Below are positions 54,498 to 63,862 of a DNA stretch of 64,000 bases, piece after piece. The DNA is from Halopiger djelfimassiliensis (GTDB lineage: Archaea; Halobacteriota; Halobacteria; Halobacteriales; Natrialbaceae). The DNA is taken from the NCBI RefSeq assembly GCF_000455365.1, contig NZ_HG315687.1:1-64000 (forward strand). The letters run 5' to 3'. The translations under genes were made by a program, and so were the position numbers. The stretch's first letter is position 1. Every line of letters begins with the position of its first letter. The notes beneath the pieces are model-generated. The model worked only from the letters and a program-made list of their open reading frames with translations. It had not been told where the DNA came from and ran no database searches.

Positions 54498-55205
54498 TTA
54501 GCGGAGCGTGTTCAACGTCTCGCTGGCTTCGCGAGCGGCCTCGAGACACGCCGTCGCGTGACGCGGGTCGTCGGTCGCGGCCGCCTCGCCGGCGAACTTC
54601 TCGAGGGCGCGAACGAGCGACTCGCGGGCGGCCTCGAGGTCGCCGTCGACCGGCGTCGACGTGCCGGAACGCTGTCCGCGACGCCCCACCGAGCGGCGTT
54701 CGTCGCCGGCGGATCGGTCGGTCGATGCCGACTGTGAGGGCGGCGTTCGGACCGGTTGTGACCGGGCCGCGGTTTCAGGGGCCGACTCCCGATCGGTCGG
54801 CGTCGCGTCGGCCCCGCCGCGTTCCTGACGCTCCCGGCCGGACGGGTCGATGGCCGCATCGCCGTCGGTCGTCGCGTCGGTACCGGCAGCGGGCGTCGAA
54901 TCCGTCCCCGGCTCCGCCGCTCCGGTTTCGGTCTCGGTATCGGCACCGTCGGCTTCGTCTTCGGCCGGCTGGGCCTCGAGATCGGTCCCCTCGACGGCGT
55001 CGGGGTTGCCGTGACAGCTCGGACAGAAGGTCGTCCCGTTTTGCTTGAACAGCGGGTCGCCACAGGTCCCACAGTGGGTGTTGGTCATCGTCGCACCCTT
55101 GAGAAGCAGGTCGCTCATCCGCTGGGTGGCCTCCCGCTCGGCCTTGTCGCGCTCGTACTTCTCCCGAAGTTTCTCGCGCTCGGCTTCCTTGTCGAAGTCG
55201 CTCAT
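54498..55205 (-). CDS. SSCA1 (Sjogren/scleroderma autoantigen 1)-family zinc-ribbon protein
   Basis: This 235-residue protein begins with a charged helix (EAEREKLREKYERDKAEREATQ) and RMSDLLLKGATMT, then a zinc ribbon HCGTCGDPLF...FCPSCHG, the layout of archaeal relatives of human SSCA1 (p27). A long, acidic, Ser/Thr/Glu-rich linker (residues 75-180) precedes a C-terminal helical pair (LEAARESLVRALEKFAGE). The role in archaea is unknown. Confidence 0.82.
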   Translation of the reverse strand: MSDFDKEAEREKLREKYERDKAEREATQRMSDLLLKGATMTNTHCGTCGDPLFKQNGTTFCPSCHGNPDAVEGTDLEAQPAEDEADGADTETETGAAEPGTDSTPAAGTDATTDGDAAIDPSGRERQERGGADATPTDRESAPETAARSQPVRTPPSQSASTDRSAGDERRSVGRRGQRSGTSTPVDGDLEAARESLVRALEKFAGEAAATDDPRHATACLEAAREASETLNTLR

Positions 55206-55323
55206 GTCCGTCTAGAGGGTCTCGGGTGTCGAAAAGGCTACGACACGACTCGAGACCGGACGTTCGACGGCGACCATTCGATGGGATCGCTTCGACTCGA
55301 GCCGCGAGCCGACAGGGGTCAAC

Positions 55324-55752
55324 TCACTCGATGCGACGGTACATCGCCTTCGAGTCGGGACGGGTCTCTTCGTACCCGAACTGTTCGTAGAACCCGTCGA
55401 CGTCGGCCACGAGGTTCACGTACGCGTTCGGCGGAGCCGTCCCTTCGAGGAAGGTCTCGAGGGCGGACATGATCCGCTTCCCCAGTCCCCGGCGCTGGTG
55501 GTCCGGATGGACCGCCATATCCGTGATCTGGTAGACGGTCCCGCCGTCGCCGACGATTCGGCCCATGCCGACGACCTCGTCGGTCGGTTCGTGAACCGCA
55601 ATCGCGCCGTACAGCGAGTTCGGCAAGCCGCGTTCGATCCCCTCGAGCGATCGCGGCGGCATCCCGGCAGCCTCGCGCAACGCGGCGAAGGTCTCGGGAT
55701 CGGGGAGTTCCTCGCGAACGCTGTAGGGGTCGGCCTCGCTTGAATCGGGCAT
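55324..55752 (-). CDS. GNAT N-acetyltransferase
   Basis: This 142-residue GNAT enzyme shows the acetyl-CoA-binding segment [18 protein letters not shown] (motif A) near residue 80 and the typical end [20 protein letters not shown]-terminal part (residues 1-45) is family-variable and probably binds substrate. Its target is unknown. It is one of several small enzymes in this stretch without shared pathway. Confidence 0.82.
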   Translation of the reverse strand: MPDSSEADPYSVREELPDPETFAALREAAGMPPRSLEGIERGLPNSLYGAIAVHEPTDEVVGMGRIVGDGGTVYQITDMAVHPDHQRRGLGKRIMSALETFLEGTAPPNAYVNLVADVDGFYEQFGYEETRPDSKAMYRRIE

Positions 55753-55821
55753 GTGAGTCCCGAGACGCGCCGTGGAAAAGACAGTGGCGGGTTCGTCACA
55801 GCACGTCATGTGGACCTCGAG

Positions 55822-56286
55822 TCAGGGGCCGTCCTCGAGCGCGGCCTCGACGGCGTCGACGGCCGCCTCGGGGGTCTCGACGGGTTCGATCTCGAGGGCG
55901 GGAACGTCGTGAGTTCCGAGTCCGACGACGGGACGATCGTAGATCGCTGCAAAGCCGATCTCCGAGAGCGTTCCGGCGCTGCCCGCGAGGGCGATGACCG
56001 CGTCCCCGTTCAGCGGAACGAGCGCGTTCCGGGCGTGGCCCAGACCGGTCGCGATCGGGTGATCGACGTAGTCGTTGGCCTCGGCGGGGCGCTCGCCCGG
56101 AAGGATGCCGATCGTCGTTCCACCTGCCGCCTTCGCACCGCGGCAAACGGCCTCCATCGTTCCGCCGCGACCGCCACAGACGACCGTGTGGCCGCGCGCG
56201 GCGAGTTCGCGGCCGACCGAAGCCGCGAGGTCGGTTTCCGCTGCCGTGATCGTCCCGCCGCCGATGACGCTAACACGAAGGGGCAT
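55822..56286 (-). CDS. LOG-like (TIGR00725-type) nucleotide-binding protein
   Basis: This 154-residue Rossmann-like protein carries [13 protein letters not shown] near the start, [22 protein letters not shown] near residue 34 and [16 protein letters not shown] near 100 (the PGGxGTxxE-type motif of LOG proteins is altered to SAGTLSE). Related proteins include cytokinin-activating LOG phosphoribohydrolases and molybdenum-cofactor carriers. The enzymatic role is not clear because of the altered motif. It points away from mdh, with which it shares the upstream region. Confidence 0.75.
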   Translation of the reverse strand: MPLRVSVIGGGTITAAETDLAASVGRELAARGHTVVCGGRGGTMEAVCRGAKAAGGTTIGILPGERPAEANDYVDHPIATGLGHARNALVPLNGDAVIALAGSAGTLSEIGFAAIYDRPVVGLGTHDVPALEIEPVETPEAAVDAVEAALEDGP

Positions 56287-56442
56287 GTACGAGGCGGCGT
56301 TCCGAGTCCCTATTATCGGTTCGGTCCGAGAGTAACGTCTTCGTGCCGCTCGAGCGGTCGAACGTGGCCGGCGGCCCGGCTCGTGGACCTAGTGGTTCGA
56401 CGATCGACGTATCGAATATCGTCACATTCAGGCTTGCGTAGG

Positions 56443-56460
56443 AAATCCGACGGATTTAAC
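56443..56460 (+). promoter_or_regulatory. mdh promoter: 15-bp palindrome overlapping the TATA box
   Basis: AAATCCGACGGATTT (56443-56457) is a perfect palindrome with 7-bp arms around a central A. Its right arm runs into a TATA-like gatttaac (56453-56460) about 28-35 nt before the mdh ATG, with an aggagg ribosome-binding site in between. A protein on this site would compete with TBP, so I infer repression of mdh. Confidence 0.5.
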
Positions 56461-56487
56461 GCAGGCGCGGCAGGAGGATTACGTGGT

Positions 56488-57402
56488 ATGACGAAAGTTA
56501 GCGTAGTCGGCGCGGCCGGAACGGTCGGGGCCGCTGCGGGCTACAACATCGCGCTTCGGGACATCGCGGACGAACTCGTCTTCGTCGACATTCCGGACAA
56601 GGAAGACGATACGATCGGGCAGGCTGCCGACGCCAACCACGGGGCAGCCTACGACTCGAACACCACGATCCGGCAGGGCGGCTACGAGGACACCGAAGGC
56701 TCGGACGTCGTCGTCATCACCGCCGGCATCCCGCGCCAGCCGGGCCAGACCCGCATCGATCTGGCGGGCGACAACGCGCCAATCATGGAGGATATCGGCT
56801 CCTCGATCGCCGAATACAACGACGACTTCGTCACCGTCACCACGTCCAACCCCGTCGACCTGCTGAACCGTCACCTCTACGAGGCGGGCGACCGCGCACG
56901 CGAGAAGGTGATCGGTTTCGGCGGCCGCCTCGACTCCGCCCGGTTCCGCTACGTCATCTCCCAGCGCTACGACGCGCCGGTCCAGAACGTCGACGCAACC
57001 ATCCTCGGCGAGCACGGCGACGCGCAGGTCCCCGTGTTCTCCAAGGTCCGCGTCGACGGTCAGGACCTCGAGTTCGACGACGACGAAAAGGAAGAGCTGC
57101 TCGAGGAACTGCAGACCTCGGCGATGAACGTCATCGAGAAGAAAGGCGCAACCGAGTGGGGGCCGGCCACCGGCGTCGGCCACATGGTCGAGGCCATCCT
57201 GCGAGATACGGGCGAAGTCCTCCCCGCGAGCGTCAAGCTCGAGGGCGAGTACGGTCACGAGGACACCGCCTTCGGCGTCCCCTGTAAGCTGGGCTCCGAC
57301 GGCGTCGAGGAGATCGTCGAGTGGGACCTGACCGAGTTCGAGCGCAACCAGCTCGGCGAGGCCGCCGAGAAGCTCTCGGATCAGTACGACGAGATCGCGT
57401 AG
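56488..57402 (+). CDS. mdh: Malate dehydrogenase
   Basis: This 304-residue NAD-dependent enzyme interconverts malate and oxaloacetate in the citric acid cycle. It has the Rossmann start [36 protein letters not shown] with the specificity arginine, TTSNPVDLL and the catalytic [14 protein letters not shown] near residue 172. It is of the LDH-like MDH type known from Haloarcula, and the sequence is acidic on its surface as expected. A palindrome overlaps its TATA box. Confidence 0.95.
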   Translation: MTKVSVVGAAGTVGAAAGYNIALRDIADELVFVDIPDKEDDTIGQAADANHGAAYDSNTTIRQGGYEDTEGSDVVVITAGIPRQPGQTRIDLAGDNAPIMEDIGSSIAEYNDDFVTVTTSNPVDLLNRHLYEAGDRAREKVIGFGGRLDSARFRYVISQRYDAPVQNVDATILGEHGDAQVPVFSKVRVDGQDLEFDDDEKEELLEELQTSAMNVIEKKGATEWGPATGVGHMVEAILRDTGEVLPASVKLEGEYGHEDTAFGVPCKLGSDGVEEIVEWDLTEFERNQLGEAAEKLSDQYDEIA

Positions 57403-57410
57403 TCCGATCG

Positions 57411-58847
57411 TTAGCGACCGCCTTTTTCCCGTCGGTTCCGAACGCGGACCTCGGTCGGCCCGGGATCGAGCGTCACCCCGAGCGACGGCTCGAGCGAGTC
57501 GGCGACGCGGTCGAACTCGACGCGGCCCGCGATCGTCGCGAGCGCGAGTTGCAGCTCGGTCATCGCAAAGCGCATCCCGAGACAGTGTCGCGGGCCGCCA
57601 CTGAAGGGGAAGTACGCGTACTCGGGTCGGTCCGGGTCTGACTCGAGCCTTCGGCATCGCCCGTCGTCACCCTCGTCGTCCGCGAGCCAGCGCTCGGGTC
57701 GAAACGTACCGGGATCCGTCCACCAGCGGCCGTCGCGCTGGATACCGTATATCGAGAGTTGGAGGGTCGTCCCGGCCGGCACGCGATACCCCGACAGCAC
57801 CACGTCCGATTTCGGTTCGCGGTAGACGCCCGTCGCCGGCGGGTAGAGTCGCAGCGCCTCCCTGACGACGGCCTCGGTGTACGCGAGCCGATCGAGGTCC
57901 TCGACCGTCGGCTCCCGGCCGCCGCAGACGGCCTCGAGTTCGCGGTCGAGTTCGGCCCGGACCGCGGAATCACCCGCGAGCAGCCAGCACGTAAACGCCA
58001 GCGACGTCGCGGTCGTCTCGTGACCGGCGAAGAGAAACGTGATGAGCTGATCCCGCACCGCCTCGGGAGGGAGCCGGGAGCCGTCGGGGTACTCCGCGCG
58101 GGCCAGCAGTGAAAGGAGGTCGTCGCCCGCCGCCTCCGACGCGCGACGCTGCGCAACCAGATCGTCGACGAGCGACTCGAGGTCGGCCATCGCGGCCTCG
58201 TACTCGCGTTCGACGCGATCCGGGAACCACGAGGGCAGGATCGATCCGAGCGCGAGTCGCCCGGGAGACGCGTAGTCGTTGACGGCGTCCGCTGCCCGCG
58301 TGACGACGGCAGCGCGATCGGACTCGAGCGGGAGATCGAACAGCGTTCGGGTGAGGACGCGCAGTGCGTACGTCGACATCGCGTCCCGAAGCGCGACCGT
58401 CTCGCCCTCGTCCCAGTCGTCGACGAGCGCCGCCGCCTCGTCGACCATCGCGTCGGCGTACGAGCGGATTCGATCCGGCGTGAACGACGATTGCAACAGT
58501 TGTCGCTGGCGACGCCACCGCTTTCCCTCGGTGAACAGGATTCCGTCGGGCGCGATGAGTTCGCCGAAGTCGGTTTCGAACTCGCCCTTCCGGAACTCGT
58601 CGGCGCGCGAGACCAGCACCGTCTCGACGGCGGCGGGTTCGAAAACGAGCGCGAACTCGGTGCCGTAGGCCTCGTAGGCGACGACGTCGCCGCGCGCTCG
58701 GGCCGACCGGAGAAACCCGAACGGATCGCGGGCGATCGACAGCGTGGTCCCGAGCAACGGAATCCCCCGCAGTCGTGGCGGTCGTTCGGCGTTCGTCCCC
58801 GTCCCTTCCGCGGCGTCGCTGGACCGCAACGAGTCCGTCTCGGTCAT
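57411..58847 (-). CDS. Cytochrome P450
   Basis: This 478-residue P450 has the I-helix oxygen-activation motif LFAGHETTATSL near residue 275, the ExxR motif EALRLYPPATG near 330, and the haem-cysteine segment FSGGPRHCLGMRFAM near 420. It is soluble, without an N-terminal membrane anchor. Haloarchaeal P450s of this kind are thought to modify carotenoids, bacterioruberin precursors or other lipids, but nothing here shows the substrate. It diverges from a Bat-type regulator 80 bp away. Confidence 0.9.
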   Translation of the reverse strand: MTETDSLRSSDAAEGTGTNAERPPRLRGIPLLGTTLSIARDPFGFLRSARARGDVVAYEAYGTEFALVFEPAAVETVLVSRADEFRKGEFETDFGELIAPDGILFTEGKRWRRQRQLLQSSFTPDRIRSYADAMVDEAAALVDDWDEGETVALRDAMSTYALRVLTRTLFDLPLESDRAAVVTRAADAVNDYASPGRLALGSILPSWFPDRVEREYEAAMADLESLVDDLVAQRRASEAAGDDLLSLLARAEYPDGSRLPPEAVRDQLITFLFAGHETTATSLAFTCWLLAGDSAVRAELDRELEAVCGGREPTVEDLDRLAYTEAVVREALRLYPPATGVYREPKSDVVLSGYRVPAGTTLQLSIYGIQRDGRWWTDPGTFRPERWLADDEGDDGRCRRLESDPDRPEYAYFPFSGGPRHCLGMRFAMTELQLALATIAGRVEFDRVADSLEPSLGVTLDPGPTEVRVRNRREKGGR

Positions 58848-58927
58848 GTTCGAACGGAGGCGTGGATCGGACGTCGGATTTCTCCCGAAGTGCTGAACTT
58901 CTTTATAGTGGACGACGAGATACCAGT

Positions 58928-59584
58928 ATGCAATCGGCGGATCTGACGCTTCGCCTGCCGGAGTGGATGCAGCTTCCTGTACCCGTACCGGGGGTGGAAC
59001 TCGAGTTCCATCGGGAGGAACTGCTCTCCTGGCACGTCGACCTCGAGACGGAACGGGTACGGTTTCTCTCGCTGATCGTCGGCGATCGTGGCGCGATTCG
59101 GGAAGCAGCGGCCGATCTGGACGTCGTCCATCGGTTCGATATCACGCCGGTCGACGAGGAGACGTTCTACGCCTACGCCGTGATGGACGTCCGCGCCGCC
59201 GACGAGCGTCTGATGGGTACGTTCGACGAACCGGGACTCGTGATCGTCCCGCCGATCGTCTACACCGGTCCGGAAACCGTCCACGTTACCCTTCTCGGCG
59301 AACCCGAAGCGCTGGCGGGCCTGCTCGATCGATTCCCCGAAGACGTCGGCGTCGAGGTCGAGCGGGTGAGCGATCATCAGCGCCGGGCCGAGACGCTCGC
59401 GGGCAGGCTGACCGCACGACAGTTCGAGGCGATGGAAACGGCTCGCGAACTCGGGTACTACGAGGTGCCGCGAACGGCGTCGCTGGCCGAGGTGGCGACC
59501 GAACTGGGCTGTTCCGAAAGCGCGGCGTCGACGCTGCTCAGGACGGTCGAATCGGAACTGGTCGACGCGGCACTGGGACGGTAA
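58928..59584 (+). CDS. Bacterio-opsin-activator-type HTH regulator
   Basis: This 218-residue protein ends with the Bat-family (HTH_10) domain LTARQFEAMETARELGYYEVPR...LAEVATELGCSESAASTLLR, which binds DNA near haloarchaeal promoters. The first 150 residues are a beta-rich regulatory region (LPVPVPGVELEFH, LSWHVDLETERVRFLSLIV) with no clear ligand site. A TATA-like ctttatag (about 58899-58906) precedes the start, giving a leaderless mRNA. It is divergent with the P450 gene and is the natural candidate for its regulator. Confidence 0.85.
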   Translation: MQSADLTLRLPEWMQLPVPVPGVELEFHREELLSWHVDLETERVRFLSLIVGDRGAIREAAADLDVVHRFDITPVDEETFYAYAVMDVRAADERLMGTFDEPGLVIVPPIVYTGPETVHVTLLGEPEALAGLLDRFPEDVGVEVERVSDHQRRAETLAGRLTARQFEAMETARELGYYEVPRTASLAEVATELGCSESAASTLLRTVESELVDAALGR

Positions 59585-59809
59585 ACGGTCGCGTGGTCCA
59601 GTGACGGAACACACCAGTCCGCCCCGGCACGAAAGAACGCAGGCCAGTGACTCTCAAAGGCAGTCAGCCGCCGGTCACGATGTCGAACGGATTCGTGCGA
59701 TCGCCCATGGAAAAGTATCTGTTTTGTTTTATTCATGCTATAGTATAGTAGTATAAACCCCCAATGACGGGATTTATCCGGATCGAGTCACATAGCATCT
59801 CGGTAACAT
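59585..59809. other. Intergenic region with TATA-rich sequence
   Basis: Tagtatagtagtataaac (about 59740-59758) and gatttatcc (59771-59779) are TATA-like; the latter probably drives the pilin gene at 59810. A 14-codon minus-strand ORF (59667-59711) follows a minus-strand TATA but is too short to call. Confidence 0.4.
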
Positions 59810-60691
59810 ATGGGGGGTACGGGAACCGATCGGAGACGAGGGGTTTCGCAGGTAGTCGGCGTCGTCCTTTTGATCGGGATCGTTCTCCTGGTGTCGGCCG
59901 TGGCCAGTTACGCCGTTCTCGGGCTCGTCGAGCGGCCCGATCCCGCACCGAACACGGTGATCGAACTCGAGCAAACGGACGACGGAGACGGGTATCAACT
60001 ACTCCACGAAAACGGCGACGAGCTAGAAGGCGACCGGGTCGAACTCCGGGGTGTCGCCGACGAAGAGGCACTGCACGGGCAGACGTTCGGCACGGCCGAC
60101 AGCGTCGGCGTCGTGCCGCTCGAAACGGAGGTCAAACTCGTCTGGCACGGCGATCACACGAGCTATCTCCTGCACACTTTCGAGGTCGAATCGGTGCCGT
60201 TCGAGGTCGATTACCGGTGTGAAGAGGCCGAAACGCGGATCGAGAACAACGGCGATCTGGACCTGAACGGGGCGGTGATCGATTGCGACGTAACGGAGGA
60301 AACCGACACGGGGAAGACCGATATCAACATCGATCTCGATGCCGGCGCTGCAATCACCGGCACCGTCGATACCGACGGCGACGTCGATCTCGACGGATCG
60401 ACGGTGGCGGGCGATGTGACGACGGACGCCGACGACATCACGATCACCGACGACAGCGAGGTCTACGGTGACGTCGTCGCGCAATCCGAGACGAATATCG
60501 ATATCGACGGCGGGTCACGTGTCCGCGGTGTCGTCGTCTCGGACGGCGGGGACGTCGACCTCGACGACGTCACGGTCGAGGGCCACGTCTACGCCGACGA
60601 GAACGACTTCACCTGCTCCGGCGACACGACGATCGGTCCCGACGGGGCGAGTTGTAGCGAGTACGATCCGAAGAGTCCGAGCGAATACTGA
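59810..60691 (+). CDS. Type IV pilin-like protein with a bactofilin-like beta-helix
   Basis: The N-terminus is a class III/archaeal type IV pilin: a basic DRRRGVSQ followed by the hydrophobic helix VVGVVLLIGIVLLVSAVASYAVLGL, with a prepilin-peptidase-like cut near the glycine. Residues about 40-135 form a beta-rich region. Residues about 145-275 are repeats of a right-handed beta-helix type (TDINIDLDAGAAITGTVD, then DGDVDLDGSTVAGDVT, then VYGDVVAQSETNID), as in bactofilins. The combination suggests a pilus- or membrane-anchored polymer-forming protein. No pilus-assembly genes are adjacent. Confidence 0.75.
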   Translation: MGGTGTDRRRGVSQVVGVVLLIGIVLLVSAVASYAVLGLVERPDPAPNTVIELEQTDDGDGYQLLHENGDELEGDRVELRGVADEEALHGQTFGTADSVGVVPLETEVKLVWHGDHTSYLLHTFEVESVPFEVDYRCEEAETRIENNGDLDLNGAVIDCDVTEETDTGKTDINIDLDAGAAITGTVDTDGDVDLDGSTVAGDVTTDADDITITDDSEVYGDVVAQSETNIDIDGGSRVRGVVVSDGGDVDLDDVTVEGHVYADENDFTCSGDTTIGPDGASCSEYDPKSPSEY

Positions 60692-60731
60692 TTCGGATCC
60701 GGAAAGGGACGCGAGCGTTTCGGACCGGAGC

Positions 60732-60977
60732 TTACGGAATCAGCTGCTCGCCGTCGTCGTCGTAGATCACGATCGCATCGACGGGGCAGGTCCGGGCCGC
60801 GAACTTCGCGTCGAGTTCCGCGTCGTCGGGCACCTCGCGGACGAAGACGCCGTCCTCGACCTCCTCGCTGCCCTCGAGTTCCGCCTTGCCCTTCGATTTG
60901 TCTTCCTCGAAGGCGTCCCACTCGGCAACACACTGGAACATCCCGATACAGGTGTCCTCGTCGAACTCGACTCTCAT
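60732..60977 (-). CDS. Single-cluster ferredoxin
   Basis: This 81-residue protein has CIGMFQC near residue 11 and ARTCPVDAI near 63, with a C-x5-C pair followed by an isolated Cys and CP, as in 3Fe-4S/4Fe-4S single-cluster ferredoxins of the fdx type used by P450s and related systems. The middle is acidic. It starts at an ATG with a clear upstream space. A P450 gene lies 2 kb away on the same strand, but no reductase is nearby. Confidence 0.8.
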   Translation of the reverse strand: MRVEFDEDTCIGMFQCVAEWDAFEEDKSKGKAELEGSEEVEDGVFVREVPDDAELDAKFAARTCPVDAIVIYDDDGEQLIP

Positions 60978-61090
60978 AAGCGGAAGTTGGGTCGATCGCC
61001 GTAAATCGTTAGCGATCGCCGTGATGATCGATGATAACAGGAATCAAATGTCATCGTGTTTTTATTATCGGGCGGCCCGTCGGCACGGAT

Positions 61091-61891
61091 ATGTCACGTG
61101 ATCGGCCCGGATCACCGGTACAATCGGATCGACGGGCGACTCGAGTGACCGCCGATCCGCTCGGCAAAGCGATGCTCGCACACCAGCGCGACGAACCGGG
61201 ACGACTCGTCTACAGGGACGGAGCGGACGTTCAGGACGGCAACGTCGCGGCGTTTTACTTCTCGACTCCCGAGTCGTGGGGGCCGGAGACGGTCGAGTGT
61301 CTCGAGCGACTCGCCGATCGCGAACCGATCCTCGACGTGGGCTGTGGGGCGGGGAAACACCTGCTGTGGTGGGCCGACCGGGACGTCGAAGCCGTCGGCG
61401 TCGACGCGAGCCCGAACGCGATCAGGGCCGCCCGCGAGCGCGGACTCGAGGAGGGGCGGCTGTTCGTCGGGGACATGTTCGATCTGCCGATCGAAACGGG
61501 TGCGGTCGGTGCCGTCCACGCCGTCGGAACCCAGATCGGACTCGGCCGGTCGCTGGCCGGTATCCGAACGGTGCTCGCCGAGTTCGCTCGCGTCACGGCC
61601 GACGACGGGAGAGCCGTCGTCGACAACTACGATCCCACGCGGCTGGACGACGGGTTCTTCGGCTACCGATCGGATCCCCGCACCGGGATCGCCCACCGGT
61701 GTTTTCACCTCGAGTTCGAGCGCGAAACCCCGGACGGGGACCGCCGCCGGGAACTCGGCCGGACGTTGCAGTTTCTGCTCTGTTCGCCCGCTCGTCTTCG
61801 CGAAGCGACGATCGGGACGCCGTGGTGCGTGACCGCCACGCGGCGGGCGAACGGCGACGCGTACTATAGAGCAGTACTGGAGCGGCGATAA
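61091..61891 (+). CDS. SAM-dependent methyltransferase
   Basis: This 266-residue class I methyltransferase has the SAM motif PILDVGCGAGKHLLWWA near residue 80, VEAVGVDASPNAIRAAR (motif post I) and MFDLPIETGAVGAVHAVG near 140. The N-terminal 45 residues are haloarchaeal and include PLGKAMLAHQRDE. The target is unknown. I choose the ATG at 61091 because an open frame upstream is not protein-like. Confidence 0.8.
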   Translation: MSRDRPGSPVQSDRRATRVTADPLGKAMLAHQRDEPGRLVYRDGADVQDGNVAAFYFSTPESWGPETVECLERLADREPILDVGCGAGKHLLWWADRDVEAVGVDASPNAIRAARERGLEEGRLFVGDMFDLPIETGAVGAVHAVGTQIGLGRSLAGIRTVLAEFARVTADDGRAVVDNYDPTRLDDGFFGYRSDPRTGIAHRCFHLEFERETPDGDRRRELGRTLQFLLCSPARLREATIGTPWCVTATRRANGDAYYRAVLERR

Positions 61892-61961
61892 CCCTCGCTC
61901 GAGCGCGGGGTATCCTCGGAGGAACGCTTTTCCGACCGGTCGTGGAAGCCAGCCGGACGGG

Positions 61962-63170
61962 ATGGTCGCGTTCTCGGGTGCGGTGCTGGTCGCGATCGCC
62001 ATCGTCACCTGCCTCGGGATGGCGTGGGTCCTCGGAGCCAACAGCAACTCGCCGCCGTTTGCCCCGGCGATCGGCGCGAACGCGATTTCGACGATGCAGG
62101 CGGCGTTCGTCGTCGGGGTACTCGCCGCCGCGGGCGCGCTCACACAGGGTGGCAGCATCTCGCGGACGATCGGTGCGGGACTGATCGACGGCGTCACGAT
62201 CACGCCGCTTGCGGCCATCGCGGGACTGCTGACCGCCGCGACGTTCATGGGAATCGGGATCTACACCCGCTATCCGGTGCCGGCGGCGTTCGCGACGACG
62301 GGAGCGATCGTCGGCGTCGGGCTCTCGCTGGGCGGCGATCCCGCGTTCGACACCTACCGGCGGCTCGGGACGTTCTGGGTGCTGGTCCCGATCATGTCCG
62401 GCGGGCTCGCGTACCTCACGGCGACGATTCTCCGGCGGGACGACGTTCCCGAAACCGTCAGCGTCCCGCTGCTTGCGGGCGTCGTCGGCGTGATCGTCGC
62501 GAACGTTCGGCTCGGCGTCATCCCCGATCCGGAGGCGACACAGGGGACGCTGGCGCGGTTTCTCGCCCGGCAGTTCGGCGGCGGGCCGGCACTCGTCGGC
62601 GGCGTGGAGACCGGCGTGGTGGTCGTCACGGCCGGGTTCGGCGCGCTCTCGTACTACTGGATCCGCCGACGCGTCCGGGTCTCCGTCGAGAAGGGAATCC
62701 GGTCGTTCGTGGTCGTTCTCGGTGGTATCGTCGCGTTTTCGTCGGGTGGGTCACAGGTCGGGCTCGCGACCGGACCGCTCGAGCACCTCTTCCGGGTCGA
62801 GCTCGGGCTGCCGTCGATCGCCCTGTTGTCACTCGGCGCGACCGGAATCCTCGCGGGCGCGTGGATGGCCTCGCCGCGGCTCCTGCAGGCGACCTCCCGG
62901 GAGTACGCCCAGCTCGGCGTGCGGCGTTCGATCGCGGCGCTCGTCCCGGGCTTTATCATCGCACAACTCGCGATCGCGCTGGGGATCCCGATCTCGGTCA
63001 ACAACATCATCCTCTCGGGGGTCATCGGCAGCGGCCTCGCGGCGGGGTCCGCCGGCGTCTCCAGACGGAAGATCGGAGTCACCGTCACCTTCTGGCTGTT
63101 GACGCTCGGGACGTCGACCCTCGTCGGCTTCGGACTCTACCGGCTGCTCGCGGCGACGATCGGCGGCTGA
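61962..63170 (+). CDS. PiT-type inorganic phosphate transporter
   Basis: This 402-residue protein has about ten helices in two repeats that carry the PiT signature at each end: GANSNSPPFAPAIGANAIST near residue 25 and GIPISVNNIILSGVIGSGLAAG near 345. These Na+/H+-coupled carriers take up phosphate. The first repeat has GANSNS instead of GANDVAN, a variant of the family that may alter the substrate. Its neighbour is UspA, convergent. Confidence 0.85.
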   Translation: MVAFSGAVLVAIAIVTCLGMAWVLGANSNSPPFAPAIGANAISTMQAAFVVGVLAAAGALTQGGSISRTIGAGLIDGVTITPLAAIAGLLTAATFMGIGIYTRYPVPAAFATTGAIVGVGLSLGGDPAFDTYRRLGTFWVLVPIMSGGLAYLTATILRRDDVPETVSVPLLAGVVGVIVANVRLGVIPDPEATQGTLARFLARQFGGGPALVGGVETGVVVVTAGFGALSYYWIRRRVRVSVEKGIRSFVVVLGGIVAFSSGGSQVGLATGPLEHLFRVELGLPSIALLSLGATGILAGAWMASPRLLQATSREYAQLGVRRSIAALVPGFIIAQLAIALGIPISVNNIILSGVIGSGLAAGSAGVSRRKIGVTVTFWLLTLGTSTLVGFGLYRLLAATIGG

Positions 63171-63191
63171 GAGCCTACAGAACCCCGGTCG

Positions 63192-63629
63192 TCACTCGAG
63201 CACAGTCACCGGACCGGCGGTGCGTTCGACGACCGTCGCGGCGACGCTTCGGCCGAGAAATCGCCGTACGAGGCCCTTCGTGCTGGCGTCGTGACCGTAC
63301 ATGACGACGTGATCGATCCCCTCGTCGGTCGTATACCGCGGCACGACGGTCCCCGGTCGTCCCGCCACGGTCTCGATCCGAACCCGATCGGTCCCGCCGG
63401 CAGCGTCGACGGCCTCGAGCAAGTTCGTCGCCCGACGGCGCGCCTGTGTCGTTCGGTCCTCGCGCTCGAGCACGCCGCCCTCGCTGAGCGGCGCGTCCAG
63501 CGGCGTCACGACGGCCAGCAACGTAACTTCGGCGTCGGGAAACGTCTCGAGTGCGTATTCGAGCGCTCGGTCCTCGCTCGGGCGGCCGAGGGTCGGCACG
63601 AGGACGCGATCGGGGGCCGAAGCGACCAT
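63192..63629 (-). CDS. UspA-family universal stress protein
   Basis: This 145-residue UspA protein begins with VASAPDRVLVPTLGRPSEDRALEY (strand plus helix) and has YGHDASTKGLVRRFLGRSVA near residue 113, close to the family's Gly-rich nucleotide loop, then VERTAGPVTVLE. Haloarchaea encode dozens of such proteins, and no condition can be inferred. The short upstream sequence to the window end holds no further clear gene. Confidence 0.85.
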   Translation of the reverse strand: MVASAPDRVLVPTLGRPSEDRALEYALETFPDAEVTLLAVVTPLDAPLSEGGVLEREDRTTQARRRATNLLEAVDAAGGTDRVRIETVAGRPGTVVPRYTTDEGIDHVVMYGHDASTKGLVRRFLGRSVAATVVERTAGPVTVLE

Positions 63630-63862
63630 ACGCGGACTTCGGCAGCCACCGGTATCGGTCTATCGCCCCGCAGGGGTCGGGAGACGACCGCGACCCGGCG
63701 GCGGTTGCGCCGTTGAAAGTGCTGGCGCTGGGCATCGCGGGCGTACGCGCCACGTCCCGTCCGCCGTTCGAGTACTCGGAGAACCGTGTTTGCTGCACAG
63801 CACCGTCATACCGCCGCTCGAGCCACGATCCCGAAACAGCAGCCGCGACACCGACCAGTCAG
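63630..63862. other. Intergenic stretch to the folded sequence
   Basis: No supported gene. Open frames here are Arg/Ser/Pro-rich shadows. Confidence 0.4.

Noticed and set aside
59458-59736. 92-residue minus-strand ORF over the end of the Bat-type gene
   Set aside because: Most of it lies antisense to the regulator gene, and its composition is not acidic.
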